In this document: piece after piece, positions 42,230 through 52,037 of the stretch | Layout of the letters: each line of letters starts with the position of its first letter | Numbering within the stretch: position 1 is the stretch's first letter | Source: Pilibacter termitis | Lineage (GTDB): Bacteria > Bacillota > Bacilli > Lactobacillales > Streptococcaceae | Assembly: GCF_900167335.1 (NCBI RefSeq) | Contig: NZ_FUXI01000022.1 | Coordinates: 1 to 57,383 of the forward strand | DNA length: 57,383 bases | Direction of reading: 5' to 3' | Translations under genes and position numbers: made by a program | The notes under the pieces: generated by a model | Seen by the model: only the letters and a program-made list of their open reading frames with translations | Told to the model about the DNA's origin: nothing | Databases searched by the model: none

Positions 42230-44413
42230 ATGATGACTTTTACAACCGAGAAAAACCGCACAAATGTGGTCAATGCACTGGAGAATATCAAGGTAATCAA
42301 GCGTGATGATCGCTTGGTGGAGTTTGATGACCAAAAGATTTTTGATGCTTTGCTAAAAGCAGAGAGCAATTTGCATGGCGAGTTGACACCTATTAGCTAT
42401 GCAAAAATTCAGTCCATCGTGGAACGTGTAGATGCTGAAATTGCCAATCGTTTTAGCGAAAATATTAAAATCTACGAAATCCAAAATATCGTCGAACATA
42501 TCCTGCTTGAACATAATGAATATGAACTAGCTGAGGATTATATCAACTACCGCACAAAACGTGACTTTGAGCGTGCGAAGGCGACTGATATTAATTTCAC
42601 AATCAACAAATTGATTAACAAAGATCAAACGGTGGTCAATGAAAATGCGAATAAAGATAGTGACGTTTTTAACACGCAACGTGATTTGACCGCAGGGATT
42701 GTCGGAAAATCTATCGGGCTTAAAATGCTCCCTGCACACGTGGCAAATGCCCACCAAAAAGGAGAAATTCATTACCACGACTTAGATTATCATCCATACA
42801 CACCAATGACCAACTGTTGCTTGATTGATTTCAAAGGAATGTTGAACAACGGGTTTAAAATTGGGAATGCAGAAGTGGAAGAACCTAAGTCTATTCAAAC
42901 GGCGACTGCTCAAATTGCCCAAATCATCGCCAACGTGGCAAGTAGCCAATACGGCGGGTGTTCTGCGGATCGAGTGGACGAATTGCTTGCACCATTTGCA
43001 GAAAAAAATTATGAAAAACATATGAAAGATGCTTACGAGTGGGTGGCAGAAGATAAACGCGAAGAATACGCAAGAGCGAAAACGCAAAAAGACATTTATG
43101 ATGCCATGCAATCTCTTGAGTATGAAATCAATACACTTTTCACAAGCAATGGTCAAACCCCGTTTACCTCACTTGGTTTTGGGCTTGGTGAAAGTTGGTT
43201 TGAGCGTGAAATTCAACGAGCGATTTTGAACATTCGTATCAAAGGACTTGGAAGTGAAAAACGTACGGCGATTTTCCCTAAATTGATTTTCACATTAAAA
43301 CGTGGATTAAACTTAAATCCAGAAGACGCAAATTACGACATTAAACAACTTGCACTAGAATGTGCCTCAAAACGTATGTACCCAGATATTTTAAGCTATG
43401 ACAAAATTGTCGAGTTGACAGGTAGCTTTAAAGTCCCAATGGGTTGCCGTTCTTTCTTGCAAGGTTGGTGGGACGAAGAAGGCAACGAGGTAAATTCTGG
43501 ACGAATGAATCTCGGCGTTGTAACACTCAATCTTCCACGCATTGCCCTAGAGTCAAATGGTGATAAAGAAAAATTCTGGAATACTTTAAACGAACGATTG
43601 CAAACGTTGAAAGATGCTCTCGTCTTTCGCATTGAACGCTGTAAAGAGGCAACTCCTGCAAATGCCCCAATCCTTTATATGAATGGAGCATTTGGTAAAC
43701 GATTGAACCGCAACGAATCGGTCAATGAGCTGTTCAAAGAAAAACGTGCAACAGTTTCAATGGGGTATATCGGTCTTTACGAAGTGGCTGCTCTCTTTTA
43801 CGGGGCAAATTGGGAAAATACCCCTGAGGCAAAAGATTTCACGCTTGAAATTATGAGTTTGATGAAAAATTGTGCTGACAGGTGGGGAGACGAGTGCGGG
43901 TACCATTTCTCCGTTTACTCTACACCAAGCGAAAGTTTGACCGACCGTTTCTGTCGTTTAGACAAACAAAAATTTGGTAGCGTTGAAAATATTACCGATA
44001 AAGATTATTACACAAATAGTTTCCATTACGATGTACGGAAAAATCCTACACCTTTTGAGAAATTAGAGTTTGAAAAAGATTATCCTAAATATTGCTCTGG
44101 CGGGTTCATTCATTATTGTGAATATCCTGTTTTACAACAAAATACGAAAGCTCTTGAGGCTGTCTGGGATTTCGCTTATGACCGAGTAGGATATTTAGGA
44201 ACAAACACACCAATTGACCACTGCTACGAATGTGATTTCGAGGGTGACTTCCTCCCTACCGAACGTGGATTCAAATGCCCAAATTGCGGCAACCAAGACC
44301 CTAAAACAGCAGATGTTGTCAAACGCACGTGCGGTTACCTCGGCAACCCACAAGCTCGACCAATGGTAAAAGGACGTCATAAAGAAATTTCATCTCGTGT
44401 GAAACATATGTAG
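42230..44413 (+). CDS. nrdD: Anaerobic ribonucleoside-triphosphate reductase
   Basis: This 727-residue protein has an N-terminal ATP-cone (about 15-105: IKVIKRDDRLVEFDDQKIFD), the class III catalytic barrel (GEIHYHDLDYHPYTPMTNCC, active-site cysteines), and a C-terminal zinc-binding and glycyl radical part: HCYECDFEG, KCPNCGNQD, then RTCGYLG, whose glycine carries the radical. It makes dNTPs without oxygen and needs the activase NrdG, which is not in the window although it usually lies just downstream. GAGGG precedes the ATG. Regulated by NrdR boxes upstream. Confidence 0.97.
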   Translation: MMTFTTEKNRTNVVNALENIKVIKRDDRLVEFDDQKIFDALLKAESNLHGELTPISYAKIQSIVERVDAEIANRFSENIKIYEIQNIVEHILLEHNEYELAEDYINYRTKRDFERAKATDINFTINKLINKDQTVVNENANKDSDVFNTQRDLTAGIVGKSIGLKMLPAHVANAHQKGEIHYHDLDYHPYTPMTNCCLIDFKGMLNNGFKIGNAEVEEPKSIQTATAQIAQIIANVASSQYGGCSADRVDELLAPFAEKNYEKHMKDAYEWVAEDKREEYARAKTQKDIYDAMQSLEYEINTLFTSNGQTPFTSLGFGLGESWFEREIQRAILNIRIKGLGSEKRTAIFPKLIFTLKRGLNLNPEDANYDIKQLALECASKRMYPDILSYDKIVELTGSFKVPMGCRSFLQGWWDEEGNEVNSGRMNLGVVTLNLPRIALESNGDKEKFWNTLNERLQTLKDALVFRIERCKEATPANAPILYMNGAFGKRLNRNESVNELFKEKRATVSMGYIGLYEVAALFYGANWENTPEAKDFTLEIMSLMKNCADRWGDECGYHFSVYSTPSESLTDRFCRLDKQKFGSVENITDKDYYTNSFHYDVRKNPTPFEKLEFEKDYPKYCSGGFIHYCEYPVLQQNTKALEAVWDFAYDRVGYLGTNTPIDHCYECDFEGDFLPTERGFKCPNCGNQDPKTADVVKRTCGYLGNPQARPMVKGRHKEISSRVKHM

Positions 44414-44423
44414 CAAACTTTAT

Positions 44424-44456
44424 ACCTTGTAAGAAATATTTTCTTGCAAGGTTTTA
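44424..44456 (+). terminator. nrdD terminator
   Basis: ACCTTGTAAGAAA and TTTCTTGCAAGGT form a 13-base stem followed by TTTTATATT, starting 10 bases after the nrdD stop. Confidence 0.8.
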
Positions 44457-44533
44457 TATTGGGCACCTCTAAAAACTCGCACTTATCCTAAATTGCTAGT
44501 TTTCCGATTTTCTTCGTCAATCTCCTCAACCTT

Positions 44534-44658
44534 GTCTAGCTAGGAGGGGCAGGAGTTTGGTCGTTGTTCGCAATGCTACTTGAAACTTCGTTTCAAGCAA
44601 GTAAATAGCATGACTCACTACGACAAACTCCTGAACACCCCTCTTAGCTTTTCTTATT
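44534..44658. repeat. Repeat B, copy 1
   Basis: A long hairpin: outer arms AGGAGTTTGG / AAACTCCT, middle arms including CAATGCTA / TAGCATG, inner arms CTTGAAAC / GTTTCAAG around TTC. The arm sequences differ from copies 2 and 3 but remain paired. The unit ends with the same CTTTTCTT-like tail as copy 2. Confidence 0.75.
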
Positions 44659-44784
44659 GTCTAGCTGCGAGGGGCTGAAGTCTGGCAACTGCTCACAATG
44701 TCGCTAGAAACTTACGTTTCTAGTAAATGAACGACATGGTTCGCTGTTGCAGACTTCAAAACGCCCCTCTTCGCTTTTCTTGTC
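44659..44784. repeat. Repeat B, copy 2
   Basis: Outer arms GAAGTCTGGCAACTG / GTTGCAGACTTC, middle arms ATGTCG / CGACAT, inner arms CTAGAAAC / GTTTCTAG around TTAC. It is tandem with copy 1. The conserved unpaired parts (GTAAATGA-type after the inner hairpin) are shared. Confidence 0.75.
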
Positions 44785-44871
44785 ACCACATAGCTTTCGT
44801 CGATTTCCTCGATAATCGAAAAACTAGCTAATTTAGTCTTAAGCGGAGTTTTTAGAGGTGCCCTATTGCAA

Positions 44872-44910
44872 AAAAACCACATAAAATCTGTTAAATTTCA
44901 TGTGGTTTTA
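44872..44910 (-). terminator. pyrG terminator
   Basis: On the minus strand AAAACCACATGAAATTTA and its complement form a stem around a short loop, followed by TTTTTTT. It lies between the pyrG stop and repeat A. Confidence 0.8.
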
Positions 44911-44923
44911 TTTGGTTCTCTAC

Positions 44924-46582
<1,659 letters not shown>

Positions 46583-46634
46583 TCATTCTAAAAAACGTTG
46601 TGCTACTACATTTTAGAGACGCATCAGTATAAAA

Positions 46635-46664
46635 AAGAAAAAACTCCCAACTGGTGTTGGGAGC
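46635..46664 (-). terminator. pyrG leader attenuator terminator
   Basis: On the minus strand CTCCCAAC, ACCA, GTTGGGAG followed by a T run form a strong terminator between the start point and the pyrG ATG. When CTP is low, extra G residues added at the GGGC start would pair with the CU-rich 5' arm and prevent it forming (mechanism known for Bacillus and Lactococcus pyrG). Confidence 0.88.
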
Positions 46665-46694
46665 TGTAACTTCAAACCGACTTCCTAATGAAGT

Positions 46695-46734
46695 GCCCGA
46701 AGAATATAATACTGATTTTAGAAGGAAATGTCAA
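46695..46734 (-). promoter_or_regulatory. pyrG promoter with GGGC start
   Basis: TTGACA (46734-46729), 17 bases, TATTAT (46711-46706), then seven bases to GGGC (46698-46695). This is the arrangement for reiterative G addition at the start point in CTP-regulated pyrG genes. It begins just after the rpoE stop. Confidence 0.88.
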
Positions 46735-46745
46735 GTGTGACGAAA

Positions 46746-47342
46746 TTATTTTTCCTCTTCATCCTCTTCCACAAAATCATCTTCGTCATCATCATCTACG
46801 TCAACTTCAACGTCATCTTCCACTTCTTCGTCATCTAAGATGATTTCTTTTAGGTCGCTGTCGTAAGCAACTACTTCATCAGCCTCATCGTCATCATCAT
46901 CGTCAAGCGTAAGGTCGTCCTCTTCATCAACGTCATAATCGTCCTCTGGGTCGTCATCATTGTAGTCGATAATGTCATCATCGTCACTTGTCGCAAACGC
47001 ATTGATACGTTTTTTCTTCTTGCGTGGACGGTTTTCTTCTTCTTCGTCCTCGTCAACGTGAGAAATTTCTTCGTCTACTTCGTCAATCGCATACCAGCTA
47101 CGAAGTCCCCAACGATTTTCACCAAGTGAAATAAAACTTCCGTCAATATTTAAATCTGTATAAAATTGACTTAAACCATCACGAATTTCAGCATCACTTT
47201 TCCCTAGGTAATTTTGAATTGCATTTACCAAGTCAGAGAAGTCAATCACATCACCTTTGTTTTCCAAAATTGCATGTGCAACTTCAATCATGGACAATTC
47301 ATCACGATTTTGTCCTTCAAATTCCTTTAATTCTATTGTCAA
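46746..47342 (-). CDS. rpoE: RNA polymerase delta subunit
   Basis: The product has 198 residues from TTG 47342, chosen because GAGGAG lies 10 bases upstream and family members begin there ([20 protein letters not shown]). The N-terminal domain (1-95, HARE-HTH) has [20 protein letters not shown] and [10 protein letters not shown]. The C-terminal ~100 residues are almost all Asp and Glu, the disordered tail of this Gram-positive subunit that helps recycle polymerase. It is the gene upstream of pyrG. Confidence 0.96.
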   Translation of the reverse strand: MTIELKEFEGQNRDELSMIEVAHAILENKGDVIDFSDLVNAIQNYLGKSDAEIRDGLSQFYTDLNIDGSFISLGENRWGLRSWYAIDEVDEEISHVDEDEEEENRPRKKKKRINAFATSDDDDIIDYNDDDPEDDYDVDEEDDLTLDDDDDDEADEVVAYDSDLKEIILDDEEVEDDVEVDVDDDDEDDFVEEDEEEK

Positions 47343-47480
47343 TTTGGGTACACTCCTCAAAAAGAATTTCACTCGTCAATAAGCAAGTGAATTTCTACTC
47401 ATTTTAGACATCACAAAATTGTCCTTACTCTACAAAATACCATTATAAGAGTTTTTTCGCTTGCAGTCAACGAGTACACT

Positions 47481-47870
47481 TTACATTTTTTTCGCTTTCG
47501 TACGTCCGTCCCAGCCGTCGTAACCCGTTTTTAAAATGTAAATATCGGTAAATCCTTGTTTTTTCAAAATAACTGCTGCTCGCCCTGCTTGTTGACGTCT
47601 TGCATCATAAAGCAAAATTGGCATATCTTTTCGCAAAGCTCCTGATGTTTGTTTAAGGGTCATCGTCGGAAAACTTCTTGCCCCCATAATATGATTGGCA
47701 TCAAAAGTTGCCTTATCACGCACGTCAATAATTTGAGCATTACGCATTTTTTCCTTAAACTCCGCATTATCAATCAATTTCGCTGCTTTTTTAACAGAAA
47801 AATAACTCCAAACTGCTTGAATGACTAATGCTAATAATATTACTACTAAAACAATGTTTACTACTGCCAT
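47481..47870 (-). CDS. Membrane-anchored rhodanese-like protein lacking the active cysteine
   Basis: The product has 129 residues from the ATG at 47870 (AAGGAAG nearby). One N-terminal membrane helix (IVLVVILLALVIQAVW) is followed by a rhodanese fold: IDVRDKATFDANHIMGARSF, then ILLYDARRQQAGRAA, where the catalytic cysteine loop should be; Asp stands in that position. YILKTGYDGWDGRTK ends it. So it is probably not a sulfurtransferase; in related bacteria this inactive membrane rhodanese lies beside glcK, role unknown. The frame upstream of the ATG runs into repeat B. Confidence 0.85.
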   Translation of the reverse strand: MAVVNIVLVVILLALVIQAVWSYFSVKKAAKLIDNAEFKEKMRNAQIIDVRDKATFDANHIMGARSFPTMTLKQTSGALRKDMPILLYDARRQQAGRAAVILKKQGFTDIYILKTGYDGWDGRTKAKKM

Positions 47871-47897
47871 GTTCAATACTTCCTTATTTCCTTTTTT

Positions 47898-48016
47898 AGT
47901 TGTTTGAGACTTGCAGGAGTTTGGCAACTGCTCAATGTTGCACTCAAAACTCTGTTTTGAGTAAATAAATGCAACGTTTCGCTGTCGCAAACTCCTTAAC
48001 GCAAGTCTACGCTTTT
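47898..48016. repeat. Repeat B, copy 3, overlapping the end of glcK
   Basis: Outer arms AGGAGTTTGGCAACTG / CTGTCGCAAACTCC, middle ATGTTGCA / TGCAACGT, inner CTCAAAAC / GTTTTGAG around TCT. The end of the repeat (48007-48016) supplies the last codon and stop of glcK. It fills the gap before the rhodanese start. Confidence 0.78.
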
Positions 48017-48984
48017 TGGTTAATAAATTTTGTTGCTAGGCTGGCGGCTCCGATGATTCCTGCGTCGTTTCCTAGTACAGCAAGTTTGATTGCGGTTGTT
48101 TGTTGGACAGTTGGGAACGTGTATTCTAAGAAATAATTCGCTACACGACTTCTCAAAAATTCGCCTGCCGCACTTACTCCGCCTCCGATAACAATCGAAG
48201 AAGGGTTAAGCGTGTTACCAATATTGCCGCAAGCAAGACCAAGGTACATACATACTTTGTCAACAACCATTAAAGCAAATTTATCTTCTTCTTTTTCAGC
48301 TGCGACAAAAATATCTTTACTAGTTATCGCTACTCCGTCATTCATTGCTGCTGCAAGTGGAGAAGTACCAACGTATTCTTCTGCCAATTGACGTGCCACA
48401 CGCACCACACCTGTGGCACTTGCAACCGTTTCAAGACAACCTTTTTTCCCACACGTACAATCAAAACCATTCGGATCGATAGTTACATGACCAATTTCAC
48501 CAGCTGCTCCAGCATTTCCATGAAGAAGAAGTCCTTCCATGACAATACCGCCACCAACACCTGTACCAAGGGTCATAAAAACAACGTTCGGGTCATTTTC
48601 TCCCGCACCTTTCCAACGTTCTCCAAGAGCTGCTACGTTGGCATCATTGTCAATCGCAAACGGAATACCTGTTCCTTCTTCAATCAGTTTCTTCACTTCT
48701 TGAAGTGTTGTCCAGTTCAAATTGTAAGCTCCGATAACCGTTCCTTTTTCAATGTCAACCGTCCCGGGACTCCCCATGCCAATTCCTACAAAATCATCTT
48801 TTGTTAATCCATATAAATCCAATCGGTGATTAATACTCTTTACAATATCAGGTACAATATGTACACCGTCATCATGACTATTCGTATCAATCGCCCATTT
48901 TTGTTGCACTTCGCCGTCAAGCGTCAAAATACCAAATTTTACCGTTGTACCACCCAAGTCAATTCCAATTAATTTCTTTGCCAT
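48007..48984 (-). CDS. glcK: Glucokinase, ROK family
   Basis: This 325-residue protein has KLIGIDLGGTTVKFGIL (ATP-binding start), GIGMGSPGTVDIEKGTV, FMTLGTGVGGGIVMEG, EIGHVTIDPNGFDCTCGKKGCLE-type zinc motif split as GAAGEIGHVTIDP and CTCGKKGCLE, and IVIGGGVSAAGEF. It phosphorylates glucose. Start overlaps the stop of yqgQ by one base. The C-terminus is set by repeat B, which provides the stop codon. Confidence 0.96.
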   Translation of the reverse strand: MAKKLIGIDLGGTTVKFGILTLDGEVQQKWAIDTNSHDDGVHIVPDIVKSINHRLDLYGLTKDDFVGIGMGSPGTVDIEKGTVIGAYNLNWTTLQEVKKLIEEGTGIPFAIDNDANVAALGERWKGAGENDPNVVFMTLGTGVGGGIVMEGLLLHGNAGAAGEIGHVTIDPNGFDCTCGKKGCLETVASATGVVRVARQLAEEYVGTSPLAAAMNDGVAITSKDIFVAAEKEEDKFALMVVDKVCMYLGLACGNIGNTLNPSSIVIGGGVSAAGEFLRSRVANYFLEYTFPTVQQTTAIKLAVLGNDAGIIGAASLATKFINQKA

Positions 48985-49211
48985 TAAACAAACCTCGTTT
49001 CGTCTTTTCTTGAGAGTTCTATTCGATGCTCTCGTCTTAAAATTAATCGTGCCGTTTTGTACTCATCATCGTCTATCAAATGTGCTTTGTGAAGATTTTT
49101 GATTTCAATTTCCATTAGCTCAATATCATACAAACGTTTGCCAAGATAGATATAAATCCCAAACCGTTTCAAAATTTGTTGCACATCATAAAGCGTTTCC
49201 AAGCTAAGCAC
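48984..49211 (-). CDS. yqgQ: YqgQ family protein (DUF910)
   Basis: This 75-residue, helical protein (LYDVQQILKRFGIYIYLGKR, YDIELMEIEIKNLHKAHLID) belongs to the YqgQ/DUF910 family that precedes glcK in Firmicutes. The role is unknown. The start at 49211 is shortly downstream of the divergent intergenic region; the stop overlaps glcK by one base, so they are co-translated. Confidence 0.9.
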   Translation of the reverse strand: MLSLETLYDVQQILKRFGIYIYLGKRLYDIELMEIEIKNLHKAHLIDDDEYKTARLILRREHRIELSRKDETRFV

Positions 49212-49332
49212 CCTCTTAATCTTCTATTCTTATGATAAAATAACATAAAAACGCTTTTCTTTCAAGGTTAAATCAAACCTTTTGCAAAAGTTTACGAAGA
49301 AAAATAAATGGTCTATTTTAAGGAGGAAGAAA

Positions 49333-49878
49333 ATGAAGAATAAAAAAAATTTACGCAAAATCCTTTTACAACAGATGAAAGATTTCGCCAGCTCTCCAGA
49401 AAAAGAAGTGGAAACAAACATTCTTTTAGAGAAACTTTTTCAAACTTCTGCATGGAAAAATGCCCGTTCTATTGGTATTACCATTTCCATGCCATTTGAA
49501 TTGCCAACAGAGAAAATCATCACTCAGGCATGGCAAGAGGGGAAAATCGTAGCGATTCCAAAGACAAGAGAAAATGGGGAAATGGATTTTTTTGTCCACA
49601 CAAGCAAAACCACTCTTGAAAAAACAACTTTTGGAGTGCTTGAACCTGTTGGTGCTGAAATGAGCAAAAAAAAGGAAATTGATCTTATGATCGTACCACA
49701 TCTTGCCATTACAAAAACAGGTGTTCGGCTTGGTTTTGGAGGCGGGTTTTACGACCGCTATCTTGCAGATTTCAAAAACGACACCCTCGCTCTTGCTTAT
49801 TCATTCCAAGTCATGCAAGAATTACCACAAGAGCCATTTGATATTGTGATTAAAACGATACTCTCTATTGACAAGTAG
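49333..49878 (+). CDS. 5-formyltetrahydrofolate cyclo-ligase
   Basis: The product has 181 residues from ATG 49333, after AGGAGGAAGAAA. It has MPFELPTEKIITQAWQEGK, MIVPHLAITKTGVRLGFGGG and FYDRYLADF, the substrate/ATP-binding segment of the family (MTHFS/YqgN). It converts 5-formyl-THF to methenyl-THF using ATP. The divergent gene is yqgQ. The C-terminal part ends DIVIKTILSIDK as usual. Confidence 0.93.
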   Translation: MKNKKNLRKILLQQMKDFASSPEKEVETNILLEKLFQTSAWKNARSIGITISMPFELPTEKIITQAWQEGKIVAIPKTRENGEMDFFVHTSKTTLEKTTFGVLEPVGAEMSKKKEIDLMIVPHLAITKTGVRLGFGGGFYDRYLADFKNDTLALAYSFQVMQELPQEPFDIVIKTILSIDK

Positions 49879-49919
49879 TTCAAGCTACCTCATACTAATA
49901 CTATATGGAGGTGTGAAAA

Positions 49920-50447
49920 ATGTATTTTAAAAAATTAGTTGGAGAAAATTGTTTTCTATCACCAATTGATGTAAATGATGCAGAATTGTTTACATCATGG
50001 CTTAATGATTTAGAAATTGTTGAAAATTTAGGGTTCCCAAACCTCATGATTACTGTTGAAAGCGAACGAACAATGCTTGAGGAACTTGCCAAAGAACATA
50101 ATTACGCCATTATTGACCAGAAAACCAATCAATGTATTGGAAATTGTGGTTTCAAGTACGTTGATCTGCTCAACAAAACAGCAGAGGTGGGCATTTTCAT
50201 TGGAAACCGTGATTTTTGGAATCGTGGATATGGACAAGAGGCACTAAAGTTGCTGATTGATTATGGTTTTCAATCTTTGAATTTACATTCTGTCTATTTA
50301 AAAGTATTTTCTTACAATACACGTGCCATTCGTTGTTATGAAAAAATAGGTTTTAAAGAAATCGGCAGACGGCGAGAGAGTCTTTTGCGTGGGGAAGTTT
50401 GGCATGATATTATTTTAATGGATATTTTGGTAGGGGAAGTTTCTTAA
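49920..50447 (+). CDS. GNAT-family N-acetyltransferase
   Basis: This 175-residue protein after GGAGGTGTGAAAA has CIGNCGFKYVDLLNKTAEVG, then IFIGNRDFWNRGYGQEALKL (acetyl-CoA loop), and LHSVYLKVFSYNTRAIRCYE followed by KIGFKEIGRRRE. This is the ribosomal-protein-acetylase-like subgroup (RimJ/RimL type). Its substrate is unknown. It ends 5 bases before a terminator. Confidence 0.92.
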   Translation: MYFKKLVGENCFLSPIDVNDAELFTSWLNDLEIVENLGFPNLMITVESERTMLEELAKEHNYAIIDQKTNQCIGNCGFKYVDLLNKTAEVGIFIGNRDFWNRGYGQEALKLLIDYGFQSLNLHSVYLKVFSYNTRAIRCYEKIGFKEIGRRRESLLRGEVWHDIILMDILVGEVS

Positions 50448-50452
50448 AAATA

Positions 50453-50495
50453 AAAAAAACTAGAGTGGAAGAATTATTCCTACTCTAGTTTTTTT
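50453..50495. terminator. Terminator after the acetyltransferase
   Basis: AAAAAAACTAGAGT and ACTCTAGTTTTTTT form a 14-base stem around 15 bases, with U runs on both strands. Confidence 0.9.
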
Positions 50496-50499
50496 GACT

Positions 50500-50541
50500 C
50501 TTTATAAAATAGATGCTTTCCACACGATTTGGCAAAGAGCC
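50500..50541. repeat. Lone terminal sequence of the ISL3-type element
   Basis: This 42-base segment is identical except for two bases to the complement of 57027-57068, the end of the ISL3-type element at the right edge. It contains CACACGATTTGGCAAAGAGCC. No transposase is next to it, so it is a footprint of a lost copy or a short internal deletion derivative. Confidence 0.75.
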
Positions 50542-50604
50542 AAATAGCAAGACTGCATGAAATCAACATTTTAGAAAATGAAATTTCATGCAATCTTGCT
50601 ATTT
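50542..50604. repeat. Long hairpin next to the IS footprint
   Basis: Arms AAATAGCAAGACTGCATGAAAT and ATTTCATGCAATCTTGCTATTT, 22 bases each with one mismatch, around a 19-base loop, with TTTTTATC after it on the plus strand. It lies downstream of tig on the minus strand and may be a terminator or a palindromic element. Confidence 0.6.
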
Positions 50605-50653
50605 TTATCTTGTTTCACTCAAGCTAGAAGTTTGAGCCTAACCTTTTCAATTA

Positions 50654-51937
50654 TTATTTCTCTTTCACAGTAGAAGTAACCACTTCAATCGCTTTTTTCA
50701 TTGCAATATCATGTTTCAACATATCTGTTGTCAAGAATTTTTCTACTTGCTCAACTGGCATATTGTATTGCTCTGCCAAGTCTTTGATTTCGTTTTGAAT
50801 GTCTTCATCCGTTGCTTCAAAGTTTTCAGCTTTTGCAATAGCTTCGATGACAAGGTTTGTTTTCACACGGTCAACTGCTGTTTCTTCGTATTGTTTGTGC
50901 AAATCTTCTTCTGTTGTACCTGTTAATTGATAGTACAATTCAGGGTTGATTCCTTGTTGTTGCATTTGGCTCAAGAATTGGTTCATTTGATTGTGAACTT
51001 CATCATGAATCATCACTTCTGGAATGTCTGCAATCGTTGCATTTTCAACCGCTTGGCGAATCGCTAATTCATCACGTGCATCTTCTGCCGCTTGTTTTTT
51101 GCTTTCTTCCAATTCTTTGCGAATTTTCGCTTTCAACTCGTCAAGTGTTTCCACTTCTTCGTCTACATCTTTAGCAAATTCATCATCAAGTGCTGGCAAT
51201 TCTTTTGCTTTTACTTCATGAATCGTTGTTTTGAATACCGCATCTTTTCCTGCAAGGTCTTCTGCTTGGTATTTTTCTGGGAAAGTAACTTTTACTTCCA
51301 CTTCTTCACCTGCTTTATGACCGACAAGTTGTTCTTCAAATCCCGGGATAAATTGTCCGCTACCAAGTTCAAGTGGGTGGTTTTCACCTTTTCCACCTTC
51401 AAATGCAACACCGTCAACAAATCCTTCAAAGTCAATTACTGCTGTATCTCCATTTTCAGCTGGCGTATCTTCTTTCAATACAAGTTCTGCAAGAGCAGTT
51501 TGCTCACGTTCAAGACGAGCTGCTACATCTTCATCTGTTACTTCAGTATCTTGTTTTTCTACTGTCAAATCTTTGTAGTCGCCAAGTGTTACTTCTGGTT
51601 TCAAAGCTGTTGTCACAGTTAATTCCCAGTCAGAACCTTTTTCCGCTTTCCAATCTGTAATAGACGGTTGACCTACTACTGCATCAAGCAATTCAACTTC
51701 TTTCAAAGCCGCTTCATAAGCAGTTGGAAACGCATGGTTCAACGCATCTTCATACAAAGATTCTTCACCAAACATTTTGTTGAAAACAGTACGACTTACT
51801 TTTCCTTTACGGAAGCCCGGTACATTCACCTTTGTTTTTACTCGGTTAAATGCTTTATCCAAAGCTGGTTTCAATTCTTCTTGTGTAATAGAGAATGTCA
51901 ATGTGCCTTCTGCACCATTTTTCTCAAATTTTGCCAT
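50654..51937 (-). CDS. tig: Trigger factor chaperone
   Basis: This 427-residue protein has the ribosome-binding signature ([22 protein letters not shown]-x-G-x-x-P-like), a PPIase domain ([20 protein letters not shown], about 155-235), and a C-terminal chaperone domain. It binds nascent chains at the ribosome exit. Start ATG at 51937 follows AAGGAGCG. It is likely monocistronic, with the hairpin at 50542-50604 downstream. Confidence 0.97.
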   Translation of the reverse strand: MAKFEKNGAEGTLTFSITQEELKPALDKAFNRVKTKVNVPGFRKGKVSRTVFNKMFGEESLYEDALNHAFPTAYEAALKEVELLDAVVGQPSITDWKAEKGSDWELTVTTALKPEVTLGDYKDLTVEKQDTEVTDEDVAARLEREQTALAELVLKEDTPAENGDTAVIDFEGFVDGVAFEGGKGENHPLELGSGQFIPGFEEQLVGHKAGEEVEVKVTFPEKYQAEDLAGKDAVFKTTIHEVKAKELPALDDEFAKDVDEEVETLDELKAKIRKELEESKKQAAEDARDELAIRQAVENATIADIPEVMIHDEVHNQMNQFLSQMQQQGINPELYYQLTGTTEEDLHKQYEETAVDRVKTNLVIEAIAKAENFEATDEDIQNEIKDLAEQYNMPVEQVEKFLTTDMLKHDIAMKKAIEVVTSTVKEK

Positions 51938-52037
51938 TTTAACTTTCGCTCCTTGTAGGTATCACTTGATACCTTTTCTAAAATTACATACTTATTCATT
52001 TTAACTCACCAGCTTATTTCTGTCTAGGAAAACTTAC

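Larger units (their letters stand above)
44461..44863. repeat. Repeat A, long copy (403 bp) containing two copies of repeat B
   Basis: The element begins GGGCACCTCTAAAAACTC and ends GAGTTTTTAGAGGTGCCC, the termini of the 71-bp copy at 41872-41942. The outer 45 bases on each side resemble the halves of that copy. The middle holds two tandem repeat B units (44534-44658 and 44659-44784). So this is repeat A with B inserted. No protein is encoded. Confidence 0.8.

Noticed and set aside
44534-44784. Repeat B tandem as a CRISPR array
   Set aside because: Two hairpin units without regular spacers; no cas genes in the window.
46871-47056. Open frame in the rpoE tail on the same strand, rich in Met/Thr/Arg
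   Set aside because: It is the shifted reading of the Asp/Glu-rich rpoE repeats, not a gene.
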